Positions 1 through 8,358 of a stretch of 64,000 nt of DNA are shown piece after piece. Origin of the DNA: JTS-RE37 sp041744575 (GTDB lineage: Bacteria > Bacteroidota > Bacteroidia > Flavobacteriales > Flavobacteriaceae). The stretch's first letter is position 1, and every line of letters begins with the position of its first letter. Both the position numbers and the translations under genes were made by a program. The notes beneath the pieces were generated by a model that saw nothing but the letters and a program-made list of their open reading frames with translations, searched no databases and had not been told where the DNA came from. The stretch is taken from NCBI GenBank assembly GCA_041744575.1, contig JBGTKP010000020.1:8824-72823 (forward strand), written 5' to 3'.

Positions 1-84
1 GTAATCGATTTTAGCGAATAAAAGTACTGAAAATGATCTGTTAATTTCTGCATCAGGAGGAAGTATTGACGCATGCACAAATTA

Positions 85-115
85 AAAACCCTCCATTTTT
101 CAGACGGAGGGTTTT
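85..115 (-). terminator. Intrinsic terminator after the ferritin-like gene pair
   Basis: A perfect ten-base inverted repeat (AAAACCCTCC at 85-94, GGAGGGTTTT at 106-115) encloses an 11-base loop. It lies about 40 bases past the stop of the minus-strand gene ending at 155. With A runs on one side and T runs on the other it could stop transcription from either strand. Bases 1-84 hold no gene I can support. Confidence 0.75.
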
Positions 116-154
116 CAACACTATATTGATATATGAAAATTAAATGGGGGATTC

Positions 155-982
155 TTAGGTTACGATAAACAAACTGGCAATCGCAACAGCATCATCTCCG
201 GAAATCGGCTCGTCATAGGCTTCAGTGGAAGCTTCCATACTGAATGGAGAGCCACTGCCCAGACTGGTCACGTCAAGACCTCCCTGATTCACGTTTTCCT
301 CTCCGTTATATACAGCCTGCGTGGCTTCCGGCATTCCTTCACCACGCTCATTGTTGGTGATCCACCCTTTCAATCCGCGTAATCTTCGGATTTCGGAAGC
401 ATGTCTTGCTTCAACAGAATGAATCTGCAACGCTGCTGTCAGGAAGGGAGAACCCTGAAGATTTCCGGCCTGGCCTTTGTAAGCGCGTACACCGGTATCT
501 TCAAATGCCTGGGCCAAAGCAAGCGCCTGGGCATAAGCCATTTCCTTCCCTATTCCAGTTGTGTTAAACGGGTCGAACATCCCGCCAACTGTGAAATCGA
601 AAGTAGGTTTTGCAACTGGTTCAACACCGGCGGCAGTCAGTCCTGCGATCAGGAATTCTACGTGGGCCCTTTCGTGCTGAGCGATCTGGCGATAGACAGT
701 TTCCGGTCTTCCTGTAGGCAATACATCACAGTCTATAACTGTGGCATAGAACTCATCTTCCAGATATTCCAGGGTCAAAGCCAATTGTAATGCTGCAACG
801 GGATCGCCAGTACTGTCCTGAGCATAGGTTCTGGACGGCATGGAAGCCAGTCCGAACGGAACAGCTGCCATTGCGGCCTTTTTCCCCAGAGAGCCAAGTG
901 TGCTGAAAATTTGCCTCCGGGAAGACTTGGCTTCCAGAAGATTTTCAGTTGTAAAGTCGTTTAAGAATTTTATAATACTCAT
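155..982 (-). CDS. Tat-exported ferritin-like domain protein (first of a tandem pair, promoter-distal)
   Basis: This 275-residue protein has a twin-arginine signal (SRRQIF near residues 21-26, then a weakly hydrophobic stretch ending at A-Q around residue 55), so it should be exported folded by the Tat system. The mature part is a four-helix ferritin-like domain: E72 in LEYLEDEFY, the ExxH pair E104/H107 in HERAHVEF, E160 in AFEDTG, and E190/H193 in SVEARHAS. This is the ligand set for a di-metal centre and fits the Ferritin_2 (PF13668) type seen in many Bacteroidota. Substrate and reaction are unknown; ferroxidase or metal storage is only an inference. It lies 33 bases downstream of a paralogue with the same ligand pattern, so the two are probably co-transcribed. 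Confidence 0.85.
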   Translation of the reverse strand: MSIIKFLNDFTTENLLEAKSSRRQIFSTLGSLGKKAAMAAVPFGLASMPSRTYAQDSTGDPVAALQLALTLEYLEDEFYATVIDCDVLPTGRPETVYRQIAQHERAHVEFLIAGLTAAGVEPVAKPTFDFTVGGMFDPFNTTGIGKEMAYAQALALAQAFEDTGVRAYKGQAGNLQGSPFLTAALQIHSVEARHASEIRRLRGLKGWITNNERGEGMPEATQAVYNGEENVNQGGLDVTSLGSGSPFSMEASTEAYDEPISGDDAVAIASLFIVT

Positions 983-1015
983 GATCTATATTTTTATGGT
1001 GTTAACGTTATCTGA

Positions 1016-1759
1016 TTAAGGCAAAAATTTTGCGGTAAACTGAGTCTTGATGTACCCCAGGGCAGTAACTGCCGCAAGGACTTCAGAAGGAGCAAGTGCA
1101 CCATCCAGGCCTTCGCCGACACTTACGACATCATCACCGGCAAAGTCTGCCGAATTCGGATTAAGTAAAGATCGGATAGCCGAAGCGTGACGCGCCTCAA
1201 CAGAAACAATTTTGCCTGCCAGAAGGAGATACGTCGGATTGGTGAGCAGATAGCCCGCACCATTGTACGCAACCACACCAGTATCCTCCAGGGCTTTTGC
1301 GGTATTGAGGATCATGTCCCTGCTACCAAAATCGAGATCACCGTAGTCAAATTCCAATGTGGGAAGTACCAGGTCGGTATCGCCACTCACGGCAGCCGTG
1401 ATCGCCGCTTTAAAGAATTCCCTGTGATTTACTTCGTGATTGTACAAGTCAGTCAATACGGTTCTTTCCACATCGGAAATGCCGCTATAGAATGAATTAA
1501 CCACTTTGGTATAGAAATCGGCTTCCAATTGCTCCAGAGCATAGGCATAGTTCAGTACGCCGAGGTCGCCCTCTCCTAAATCAAATATCCCATCAGGATC
1601 TTCACCTGGCATTTCACTACGCATTGCTCCGTCATCCGAATCACATGCCAAAATCAATCCGGAACCTACTATTGCAAGTCCGCCCATCTTGATAAACTGC
1701 CTTCTCTGGTTGGACCGGATTTCCTTAGGCTGTATTACCTTGACAACATTTTTTTTCAT
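1016..1759 (-). CDS. Tat-exported ferritin-like lipoprotein (second of the tandem pair, promoter-proximal)
   Basis: The 247-residue product carries a twin-arginine motif (QRRQF at residues 18-22) followed by a hydrophobic run and the lipobox-like LILAC with C39, so it is likely a Tat-dependent lipoprotein. The body repeats the ligand pattern of its downstream neighbour: E76 in LEQLEADFY, E109/H112 in NHEVNHREF, E158 in ALEDTG, E188/H191 in SVEARHAS. Outside these motifs the two proteins have diverged, which suggests an old duplication. An acidic linker (about residues 40-65) follows the lipid anchor. The two genes are 33 bases apart and form a probable operon. Family PF13668 is my assignment from the motifs; the function is not established. 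Confidence 0.85.
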   Translation of the reverse strand: MKKNVVKVIQPKEIRSNQRRQFIKMGGLAIVGSGLILACDSDDGAMRSEMPGEDPDGIFDLGEGDLGVLNYAYALEQLEADFYTKVVNSFYSGISDVERTVLTDLYNHEVNHREFFKAAITAAVSGDTDLVLPTLEFDYGDLDFGSRDMILNTAKALEDTGVVAYNGAGYLLTNPTYLLLAGKIVSVEARHASAIRSLLNPNSADFAGDDVVSVGEGLDGALAPSEVLAAVTALGYIKTQFTAKFLP

Positions 1760-2291
1760 AATAAATATAGTTTAATTAATATTCCTTATTCAGCAATACC
1801 TACGAGAAAAAACGATGAAGGTTTTAATTTTACTGTTAAAAAGTAGCAAGCATCACAAATTCCGGTAATAATCAGGAATGAAATCCGTAATCACAACCAA
1901 TCACCCCTAGATGTTAAAAGGTTGTGGGGCAGGGGGTTTGGATTCGGCGAAGACGGAGGGGAATTCAAAATGTTCCTTTTGTCTTTATATAATTTTGCAC
2001 AGAAACTTTGGAAGTAGAATTAACGTTTCTAACCAGAATGACGATTTCGTGTTTTCATTTCTTTTTGCTGTTCCAAAAAGGAACACAACCCGCCCCATTG
2101 TACCGTTTCATTACACTTTATTGTTTCGGATCATTCAAGTATAACCGTACCTTGAAATGTGGATCGGAAGGATTTCCAGAAATTGCAGGGCCGCAAAAGA
2201 AAGTGCGTTTCGCGCCAGCGAAAAAGAGCATGGAGCGATATCGGTTTTGGCTCCGGGGGAGTCAAAAATTTCCTTAAATCCTTCTTGATCT

Positions 2292-2325
2292 CCTGCCTAC
2301 GCTGCCTAAAAGCAGCTTCGGCAGG
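2292..2325. repeat. REP-like hairpin
   Basis: Two nested arms pair: CCTGCC (2292-2297) with GGCAGG (2320-2325), and GCTGC (2301-2305) with GCAGC (2312-2316), around a CTAAAA loop, with opposed TAC/TTC bulges. GGCAGG is repeated as GCAGG just after the right arm. Palindromes rich in CTGCC/GGCAG are scattered in many flavobacterial genomes, so a dispersed palindromic element is my best reading. It is not followed by a T run, which argues against a simple terminator. Confidence 0.5.
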
Positions 2326-2530
2326 CAGGTTTGGTGCAAATTGCTCTAAGGCAAAATGAACATGAAATAATTTTCCGGTGTTTTGACGTATTTCCTGTCC
2401 TATTCTGAATTGGATGATAAACTTGTTTAAAACTAAGTATCAATAACAATTTGTATTGGCATTAAGGCCATCAGAAGAGACTTACCCTTATCTGTAAGTC
2501 TTTTTCCGCAGGCGAAAAACCGGCTCGGAA

Positions 2531-2569
2531 CTTCTACGCCCCGCTTCTGCGGGGCTGGTCAAATAGAAG
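2531..2569. repeat. GC-rich hairpin, REP-like
   Basis: The core is GCCCCGC (2538-2544), TTCT loop, GCGGGGC (2549-2555). Outside it CTTCTA (2531-2536) pairs with TAGAAG (2564-2569). It lies in the same gene-free stretch as the 2292 hairpin and is far from any gene end, so a dispersed palindrome is more likely than a terminator. Confidence 0.45.
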
Positions 2570-2878
2570 CTTTCTTCGCCGAGACCGAAGATTAGGGTTT
2601 TCCCGGCAGAAGTTTCCGAATACATTAGAGGGCAACAAATTGAATGGATGTTTTTAGACAAGACCGGAAAGATTCCTGTACTAATAATTACGAATTTCAC
2701 AACAGCGTGATCCAAAGTGGCCGCTAACCCTGTATGCTTTTTTTCAATTAAAGGAAACGCAGTTCCGCTTGCGGCCCTGCCATTTTTTAGAAATCCTTTG
2801 GACACCTTAAAGTGTTCTACCTATTTCAGGGAAGTCCGCACTTCCTTCCTCAAACTGAGTACTTCGAACTTTTACCCA

Positions 2879-3340
2879 TCAGTTACCCGCTATGGCAAGG
2901 AGGATTTTGTCAGCATTTACTTTGGAAAGGGGTTTATCAAAATACCCTTGGATGAGCGGATGCTCCTTGGCCTTTAACCGGTCCTTGGAACTTTGAAAAG
3001 CAGAGAGAATAAAAATATTTGGCTTTTTCCTGTTCTGAAGCAGTTTTTCAAATTGTTCAAGAAATTCCCACCCGCTCATACCAGGCATTGTCAGATCCAG
3101 TAGGATCACCTGAGGAAATGGCTCCCTGTTCTCCATGTGCTTCAGCAACAATTCCAGGACAGCTTCCATATTATCAAAGGTCACAAATTTACATTGGGGA
3201 GAAGCCTGCTCAAGTGTGTATCTGGTCGCGAACTGCGAGACCATATCATCATCCACGATATAAACTTCACATTTCAATTGGTCTGATTTAAAGTTCGGTG
3301 GTATTGTTATAAATCTTTTGGCAAAACTAAGTAAATCCAC
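2879..3340 (-). CDS. Single-domain response regulator (CheY-like receiver)
   Basis: The 153-residue protein is one receiver domain after an N-terminal extension of about 22 residues. The acidic triad D30-D32 (YIVDDD), the phospho-acceptor D82 in LLDLTMPGMSG, the switch serine S113 (ILSAF) and the conserved K137 (FDKPLS) are all present, so it should be phosphorylatable. It has no DNA-binding or enzymatic output domain. It therefore probably acts by protein contact, or as a phosphate shuttle for a hybrid kinase encoded elsewhere; no kinase is in this window. The N-terminal extension is not conserved-looking, and no internal ATG precedes the domain, so the start is kept at 3340. Confidence 0.85.
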   Translation of the reverse strand: MDLLSFAKRFITIPPNFKSDQLKCEVYIVDDDMVSQFATRYTLEQASPQCKFVTFDNMEAVLELLLKHMENREPFPQVILLDLTMPGMSGWEFLEQFEKLLQNRKKPNIFILSAFQSSKDRLKAKEHPLIQGYFDKPLSKVNADKILLAIAGN

Positions 3341-3565
3341 ATAACCTCACCCTTTTTTTAATGCAATTTATAGCTCCCTTCAAATTGAATGGCGATCTTC
3401 AGCCGGCCTTGCACCTTAAATAGCGTCTATTCCGTCTCACTACCTCCTGCCTCGACACACTTAAAATCCGAAGCCTCCGGCCCCTTCCGGAATCAGCAAG
3501 TCGTTGATGCAGGTTTTGGAGCTATGGTGCTTCAGTTCCTCATAATCAGGGCAGGAATCGCCCCA

Positions 3566-4330
3566 TCACAGGTTAATATCCAATACCAGGGGACAATGAT
3601 CTGAACCGTGTACATCATTCCAGATAATAACATCCTGGACCTTATCAATGAGGGACGGACTGACCAAAAAATAATCAATACGCCACCCCACATTGCGCTC
3701 ACGCGCCTTAAAGCGGTAGCTCCAATACGTATATGCCTCCTTTTCCGGATAGAGGTGCCGGAAGCTGTCACTGAATCCCGAGCTCAGGAACCGGTCCATA
3801 CCATCTATCTCCTTCTGGGTATAACCGGCCGTTTTATTGTAATTGGATTTGTCGTTTTTAAGGTCGATAGGACGGTGGGCAACATTAAAATCCCCACAGG
3901 CGATCACGGGTTTGCTCTTTTCCTTCTGAATGAGATAGGCCAGAAAATCTGTATCCCATTTTCCCCGGTATCCCAGCCGGTCCAACTGTTGTCCGGAATT
4001 GGGTACATACACATTCACCAGATAGAAGTCAGGATATTCAGCGCAGATGACCCTGCCTTCATTGTCGTGTTCTGGTATGTTCATGTCAAAACTAACAGCC
4101 ACCGGCTCTGCTTTGCTGATAATTGATGTTCCCGAGTAGCCTTTTTTTTCCGCTGCATTATAGTACCCGTAAAGTTTTTTATACGGTTCCAAAGATTCCA
4201 TAACCTCGGCATTCTGGGCTTTTGTTTCCTGCAGACACAGGATGTCCCAGCGGGATACCTCCATGGCCTTGAAGAATTCCTTTTTGACAATGGCCCTGAT
4301 ACCATTGACATTCCATGATACTATTTTCAT
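3566..4330 (-). CDS. xth: Exodeoxyribonuclease III
   Basis: This AP endonuclease / 3'-5' exonuclease for base-excision repair has 254 residues, the usual family length. The EEP-fold active site is complete: N7 (SWNVNGIRA), E35 (LQETK), Y108 (VNVYVPNSG), D147 and N149 (GDFNVAH), D219 (WRIDYFL), and the D244-H245 pair (GSDHCPL). The start ATG gives the canonical MKIVSWNVNG. The 225 bases between it and the response regulator hold nothing I recognise. Confidence 0.95.
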   Translation of the reverse strand: MKIVSWNVNGIRAIVKKEFFKAMEVSRWDILCLQETKAQNAEVMESLEPYKKLYGYYNAAEKKGYSGTSIISKAEPVAVSFDMNIPEHDNEGRVICAEYPDFYLVNVYVPNSGQQLDRLGYRGKWDTDFLAYLIQKEKSKPVIACGDFNVAHRPIDLKNDKSNYNKTAGYTQKEIDGMDRFLSSGFSDSFRHLYPEKEAYTYWSYRFKARERNVGWRIDYFLVSPSLIDKVQDVIIWNDVHGSDHCPLVLDINL

Positions 4331-4535
4331 ATCCGTCGGTTTTAATTTTATCGGATACTAAGATACATTGCCGTCAGTTGAGTTGCGCACCAAATTCTTT
4401 ACTTCTCTGAATTCCTTGCCTGCCATTTCAATCCGATTGTCATTCTTCCTAAAAAGATCCCGATAAATTTCCGATATTGCAATCCTTTTCGGAGAAATCC
4501 TCCCCGCAGGATCCCGGATACCATCAGCACAAAAG

Positions 4536-4610
4536 GGGATATTAGCTCAGTTGGTTTAGAGCGCTGCCTTGACAGGGCAGAGGTCACTGGTTCGAATCCA
4601 GTATGTCCCA
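4536..4610 (+). tRNA. tRNA-Val (anticodon GAC)
   Basis: A full cloverleaf can be read. The acceptor arms are GGGATAT (4536-4542) and ATGTCCC (4603-4609) with discriminator A4610, and include one G-T pair. The D arm contains the usual AGCTCAGTTGG. The anticodon stem CTGCC/GGCAG encloses loop TTGACAG, giving anticodon GAC at 4571-4573. The T arm has GGTTCGAATCC. The 3' CCA is not fully encoded (the DNA reads A-CAT after the acceptor stem). It is the only tRNA I find, and it lies alone between xth and murF. The rest of the 4331-4753 gap shows nothing else. Confidence 0.95.
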
Positions 4611-4753
4611 CATAAGTCAGCAAATCCATACGCCTGAAGCGGATGGATTTTTTATTTAGAGGAATTGGGAAACGGCGCCTTAGTCTGGGGCCGCTATATG
4701 AATATATAAATGATAGAAGGCATTAGGCTGCAGCTTTGCTGCACCGGCACGGC

Positions 4754-6028
4754 TTACAGCAAGTCGAGAATTCGCTCCATGGCCATCCCGCGGGAACCTT
4801 TGATCAGTATCGTATTGTCCTTTAAGGGATGGCGCTTTATATACCCTGCCAGCGCCTCCATGGTAGCGAACGCCGGAAGGCCGGAGGCCGATTTGACGAA
4901 ATGATCCCCGATGAGAAATACTTTTTGCAATCCCATCGATGCGGCAAGGGCGGAAATGTCCTTGTGCTCTTCGGCAGCGGTAACCCCAAGTTCAAGCATG
5001 TCTCCTAGGAAAACTACCTTGTTCGGCGCCTCCATGCTTTCAAAATTTTCAAGGGCTGCTTTCATACTTGTCGGGTTGGCATTGTAGGCATCCAGAATGA
5101 TCTCATGCCCGTTTTTTCTTAGGCGCTGGGAACGGTTATTTTCTGGCCGGTAGTTTTCCAGAGCTTGCTTTATCCCGGGTATCGGGATATTGAAATACTT
5201 TCCTATCAGCACCGCCGCGGCACAGTTGCTAAAATTGTACTGGCCCAGCAGTTGCGTATGGATTTCGATACCTTCCATTTCCAGCGAAACATAAGGCTGA
5301 GCTGCCCTGAATTTTATGGTAAAGAATAGAGGATTGTCCGTACTGAACCCTATTTTTTTAGGATAGCCCTTAAGCTGTTCCACCTGAACGGGGTCATCCG
5401 CATTGAGGAAAACAGATTTACCTCCGGAAATAAGGTGCCGGTACAATTCGGTTTTGGCTTTGATAACGCCCTCAATACTTCCGAAGCCTTCCAAATGCGC
5501 CTTCCCGAAATTGGAGATATACCCGAAATCGGGCTGAGCCAGCTCTGACAGGAATGCAATTTCCCCGGGATGATTGGCCCCCATTTCTACTACCGCCATT
5601 TCCGTGTCTTTGCGAATAGACAACAATGTTAGTGGTACGCCGATATGATTGTTCAGGTTGCCTTTGGTCGCGATGGTGCGATATTTTTCTGACAGCACCG
5701 CATGGATGAGTTCCTTGGTCGTCGTTTTGCCATTGCTCCCTGTAATGCAGATAATTCGGGCCCGGGCATGCTGGCGGTGAAAACGGGCCAGTTGCTGAAG
5801 TGTTTCCAGAACGTCCGGAAAGCGGAGGATCCGTTCATCCGGCCCTTCAACCGCCTCATCTACCACCGCATAAGCCGCCCCTTTTTCAAGAGCGGATGCG
5901 GCAAAGGTATTTCCGTTGAAATTATCCCCTTTCAGGGCGAAAAAAATACTGTCGGGACGAATGCTTCTGGTATCCGTGCTGATCCCCGGATACTCCAGGA
6001 ACAGCTTGTGAAGAGAATCGATATTCAT
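4754..6028 (-). CDS. murF: UDP-N-acetylmuramoyl-tripeptide--D-alanyl-D-alanine ligase
   Basis: MurF adds D-Ala-D-Ala to the UDP-MurNAc tripeptide, the last cytoplasmic step of peptidoglycan precursor synthesis. The 424-residue protein shows the N-terminal substrate domain (STDTRSIRPDSIFFALKGDN), the ATP loop TGSNGKTTTKE at residues 96-106, the central domain motif VVEMGANHPGEI, and the C-terminal ligase domain with LDAYNANPTSM and FLGDMLELG. It follows gldJ on the same strand across a 214-base gap that contains a terminator, so it probably has its own promoter. The gldJ-murF neighbourhood is, to my knowledge, common in Flavobacteriaceae. Confidence 0.95.
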   Translation of the reverse strand: MNIDSLHKLFLEYPGISTDTRSIRPDSIFFALKGDNFNGNTFAASALEKGAAYAVVDEAVEGPDERILRFPDVLETLQQLARFHRQHARARIICITGSNGKTTTKELIHAVLSEKYRTIATKGNLNNHIGVPLTLLSIRKDTEMAVVEMGANHPGEIAFLSELAQPDFGYISNFGKAHLEGFGSIEGVIKAKTELYRHLISGGKSVFLNADDPVQVEQLKGYPKKIGFSTDNPLFFTIKFRAAQPYVSLEMEGIEIHTQLLGQYNFSNCAAAVLIGKYFNIPIPGIKQALENYRPENNRSQRLRKNGHEIILDAYNANPTSMKAALENFESMEAPNKVVFLGDMLELGVTAAEEHKDISALAASMGLQKVFLIGDHFVKSASGLPAFATMEALAGYIKRHPLKDNTILIKGSRGMAMERILDLL

Positions 6029-6193
6029 AGGCAGGCGGCTTATACCGGTCGGGTTGGATAGTGGCAGATCGACTCCTATGCAACTCCCGGCATTTCACTG
6101 CAGTAAAGATAGAGGTTTTTGAAATCCACCTCCAAGAGAAAACGGTAGTTCCGGAATTACCTGAACCATTCCGGGTTCACACCTTAAAATAAA

Positions 6194-6222
6194 AAAACCC
6201 CGATATTACCTATCAGGGTTTT
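6194..6222 (-). terminator. Intrinsic terminator after gldJ
   Basis: AAAACCC-c-GATA (6194-6205) pairs with TATC-a-GGGTTTT (6211-6222) with one C/A mismatch and a five-base loop. It starts 20 bases beyond the stop of gldJ and carries an A/T-rich tail, so it should separate gldJ from murF. Confidence 0.65.
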
Positions 6223-6242
6223 CTGTTTGATGGCGCGTTGGC

Positions 6243-7904
6243 CTAGTTTACTTTTTTACCTCTTATGGTCTTATTTTTCGTTTTGGATTTGGAACCTACC
6301 CTTGACATGGCACATCGGAATCCAATATAGTCAGTCGCCATGTATTGAGGGAGGTATCTCCGCTGGGCAGGATCGAGCCAGTAGGCCCTGTCCCTCCATG
6401 ATCCGCCTTTGAACACCCTTACTTCATCATTGATAAGTGTGGTCCGGTTATTTGAGGTGTCGTACTCGCGAACAAGATTCCCTGTGGAATCCACCTCAAC
6501 TTTGTGACTGGGGGAGTTGTACATTTTTGGAGTATCTTCCTCCTCATCACTGAACTTGTCAAAAAATCTTGAAGATCCCGGATCTCCGTCCCTGTAGCCT
6601 CTGTTGTCAGAGTTGGAAAAGTTGGTTCTGAGGTAAGTTTCCTTTTCATCAACAGGAACCATTTTTATTTCCCCGGGCAGATTGACGGCCACAATTTTTC
6701 CATTAGGCAGGGTATCATAGGAGATACTGTCTCTGAGGATGGTCACTTTTCCATCTTCACCAATGGCTGTCTTCATGTAAATATTGCCCCTGTAATAATT
6801 GAAATCACTTATTTCGTCATCCACTATGGGTCTGTAAACGTCCGCAACCCATTCGGCTACGTTGCCGGCCATGTCATATAAACCAAGGTCATTGGATTTA
6901 TAGGATTTTACCTCAGCAGTAATATCGGCACCATCATCAGACCAACCGGCTATGCCGCCGTAGTCTCCTTTGCCCTGCTTGAAATTGGCCAATTGATCGC
7001 CCCGGCCAACGCGTTGGCCGCTTCGGGTGTACTCCCCTTCCCAGGGATATTTTTTCCTGCCCCGGTAATTGTTGTATTCCCTGGAACCCTGTAGCGCTGC
7101 CGCTGCATATTCCCATTCTGTCTCTGTAGGCAGTCGGTACTCAGGCATAATGACGCCACTGCTTCTCTTGGCAAAAGCAGAAACGGAATCTTTTTTCATT
7201 TTACCCTGCAGGGAATCAATCTGACCCCCGTATACCGATTCCGGACGATTCAGGTAGGCTTCCGTGCTGAAAGTTCCCTCAATCTCCCCATTGGCCGCCT
7301 GGTATTTTGCATCTTTAGCAAGATAGCCTTCCCTTTCGAGCATGGCCTCGTTCACCCGGTCCGTACGCCATTCGGCAAACTGAACGGCCTGAACCCAGTT
7401 GACTCCTACGACCGGATATTCTGCATAGGCCGGATGGCGCAGGTAATTGTTGGTCATCGTTTCATTATATCCCAGCCTGTTTCGCCATACCAGGGTATCC
7501 GGCAATGCACCGGTATAAATATTTACGTATTTTGGATTTTCCGGAGGATAGACGCCTTTAAGGTAGTCAAGGTACTCCAGGTACATCACATTGGTAACCT
7601 CCGTCTCATCCATGTAAAAGGACTGGACGTGCTGAGAGGTAGGGGTATTGTTCCATTCGTGCATTACGTCATCCTGGACCTTTCCTTTTGTGAAGGTCCC
7701 CCCTTCGATAAATACAAGCCCCGGAGCGGTTTCCTGCTCCTTGAAGTCTGAATTGTACTGAAAGCCACCTTCTTTGGCATTTATCTTCCAGCCGGTAGCC
7801 CTCGAAACATCTTTGGATGTAGAGGATTTTTTACAGTTCGATACTGTAAAAGTTCCTGTAACCACCGCACAAGAGAGGACAACTTTGATCAATTGTTTTT
7901 TCAT
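6243..7904 (-). CDS. gldJ: Gliding motility / T9SS-associated lipoprotein GldJ
   Basis: GldJ is an outer-membrane-associated lipoprotein needed for Bacteroidota gliding and for stability of the GldK ring of the type IX secretion system. The 553-residue length is close to that of known GldJ. The signal peptide ends in a lipobox (TVSNC, C24). The mature N-terminus has the GldJ-like SRATGWKIN, followed by an FGE-sulfatase (SUMF1-like) fold: FIEGGTF near residue 65, YMDETEVTN, PVVGVNWVQA, YRLPTETEWEYAA, YDMAGNVAEWVAD, and FKGGSWRD near the C-terminus. The fold is that of formylglycine-generating enzyme, but in the Gld proteins it is structural. GldK has a similar fold; the SRATGWKIN segment and murF linkage favour GldJ. 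It is divergent from porV across 454 bases. Confidence 0.92.
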   Translation of the reverse strand: MKKQLIKVVLSCAVVTGTFTVSNCKKSSTSKDVSRATGWKINAKEGGFQYNSDFKEQETAPGLVFIEGGTFTKGKVQDDVMHEWNNTPTSQHVQSFYMDETEVTNVMYLEYLDYLKGVYPPENPKYVNIYTGALPDTLVWRNRLGYNETMTNNYLRHPAYAEYPVVGVNWVQAVQFAEWRTDRVNEAMLEREGYLAKDAKYQAANGEIEGTFSTEAYLNRPESVYGGQIDSLQGKMKKDSVSAFAKRSSGVIMPEYRLPTETEWEYAAAALQGSREYNNYRGRKKYPWEGEYTRSGQRVGRGDQLANFKQGKGDYGGIAGWSDDGADITAEVKSYKSNDLGLYDMAGNVAEWVADVYRPIVDDEISDFNYYRGNIYMKTAIGEDGKVTILRDSISYDTLPNGKIVAVNLPGEIKMVPVDEKETYLRTNFSNSDNRGYRDGDPGSSRFFDKFSDEEEDTPKMYNSPSHKVEVDSTGNLVREYDTSNNRTTLINDEVRVFKGGSWRDRAYWLDPAQRRYLPQYMATDYIGFRCAMSRVGSKSKTKNKTIRGKKVN

Positions 7905-8036
7905 CTGTATTTAGGACTTAAGTTCAAAAACACTTCCCGGTTTCAATGGACGTGTCTTTGTATTTCAATTAGTATATACGTCGCTTTCGGCTTATAAAAC
8001 GGTCTTTTGCCTTTTATATTTCATTGCCATAAAAAA

Positions 8037-8066
8037 AATTCAGCCGGCTTTGACCGGTTGTGAATT
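8037..8066. repeat. Imperfect inverted repeat in the gldJ-porV intergenic region
   Basis: AATTCA-g-CCGG (8037-8047) pairs with CCGG-ttg-TGAATT (8054-8066) around CTTTGA. It lies about 130 bases upstream of gldJ and 290 bases upstream of porV and has no T tract. It could be an operator or an mRNA leader structure of gldJ; nothing in the sequence decides this. Confidence 0.35.
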
Positions 8067-8325
8067 ATCGGAACTTACTATATTTCATAACGGCTCCCAC
8101 GCCAATATAGTATGAAGCGAGGGGAATCTTTTACCCCTGTATCAAAACAGGTCCTGAGACCGCCTTGTAAATGTCTGCTTTATAAAGGGATTTTAGACAG
8201 GATAATGCCTGAAATACGGACTTTAAGGTTCCACATAATCCAAAATAATCCGTTAAAGCGTATAAGATTCATCCAAATTGGCCGTTTACATGTAATACGA
8301 CTAATTTAATTTGAGTAATTGATTA

Positions 8326-8333
8326 TAAATTTG
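8326..8333 (+). promoter_or_regulatory. Possible -7 box (TAAATTTG) of the porV promoter
   Basis: It matches the Bacteroidota -7 consensus TAnnTTTG and ends 25 bases before the porV start codon, a normal distance. I do not see a good -33 TTTG at 17-23 bases upstream; the nearest TTTG (8310-8313) is only 12 bases away. The assignment is therefore tentative. Confidence 0.4.
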
Positions 8334-8358
8334 GATTTTTGCGCCAATTGAATGTCAT

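Larger units (their letters stand above)
1760..2878. other. Gene-free stretch of about 1.1 kb with repeat-like hairpins
   Basis: No reading frame here has codon structure, length or motifs that I can support. It contains two strong imperfect hairpins (2292-2325 and 2531-2569, listed separately) and a small one (TGTTCC, AAAAA, GGAACA at 2069-2085). The left end must hold the promoter of the ferritin-like pair, but I see no clear TAnnTTTG box. Given the density elsewhere, this looks like a site where repeats or decayed DNA have accumulated. Confidence 0.6.
7905..8358. other. 454-base divergent intergenic region between gldJ and porV
   Basis: It should hold the promoters of both flanking genes. 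I see an imperfect hairpin at 8037-8066 and a TAAATTTG box near the porV start. I could not read any convincing remnant of a porU gene (about 1100-1200 codons in relatives) on either strand; the 65-codon frame from 8112 has no motif. Confidence 0.6.

Noticed and set aside
1911..2359. Small plus-strand frames in the gene-free stretch
   Set aside because: They overlap each other in different frames, have no motifs, and include the REP-like hairpin.
4399..4629. 76-codon minus-strand frame reading YVGHTGFEPVTSALSRQ
   Set aside because: It is the well-known antisense translation of a tRNA and covers tRNA-Val(GAC).
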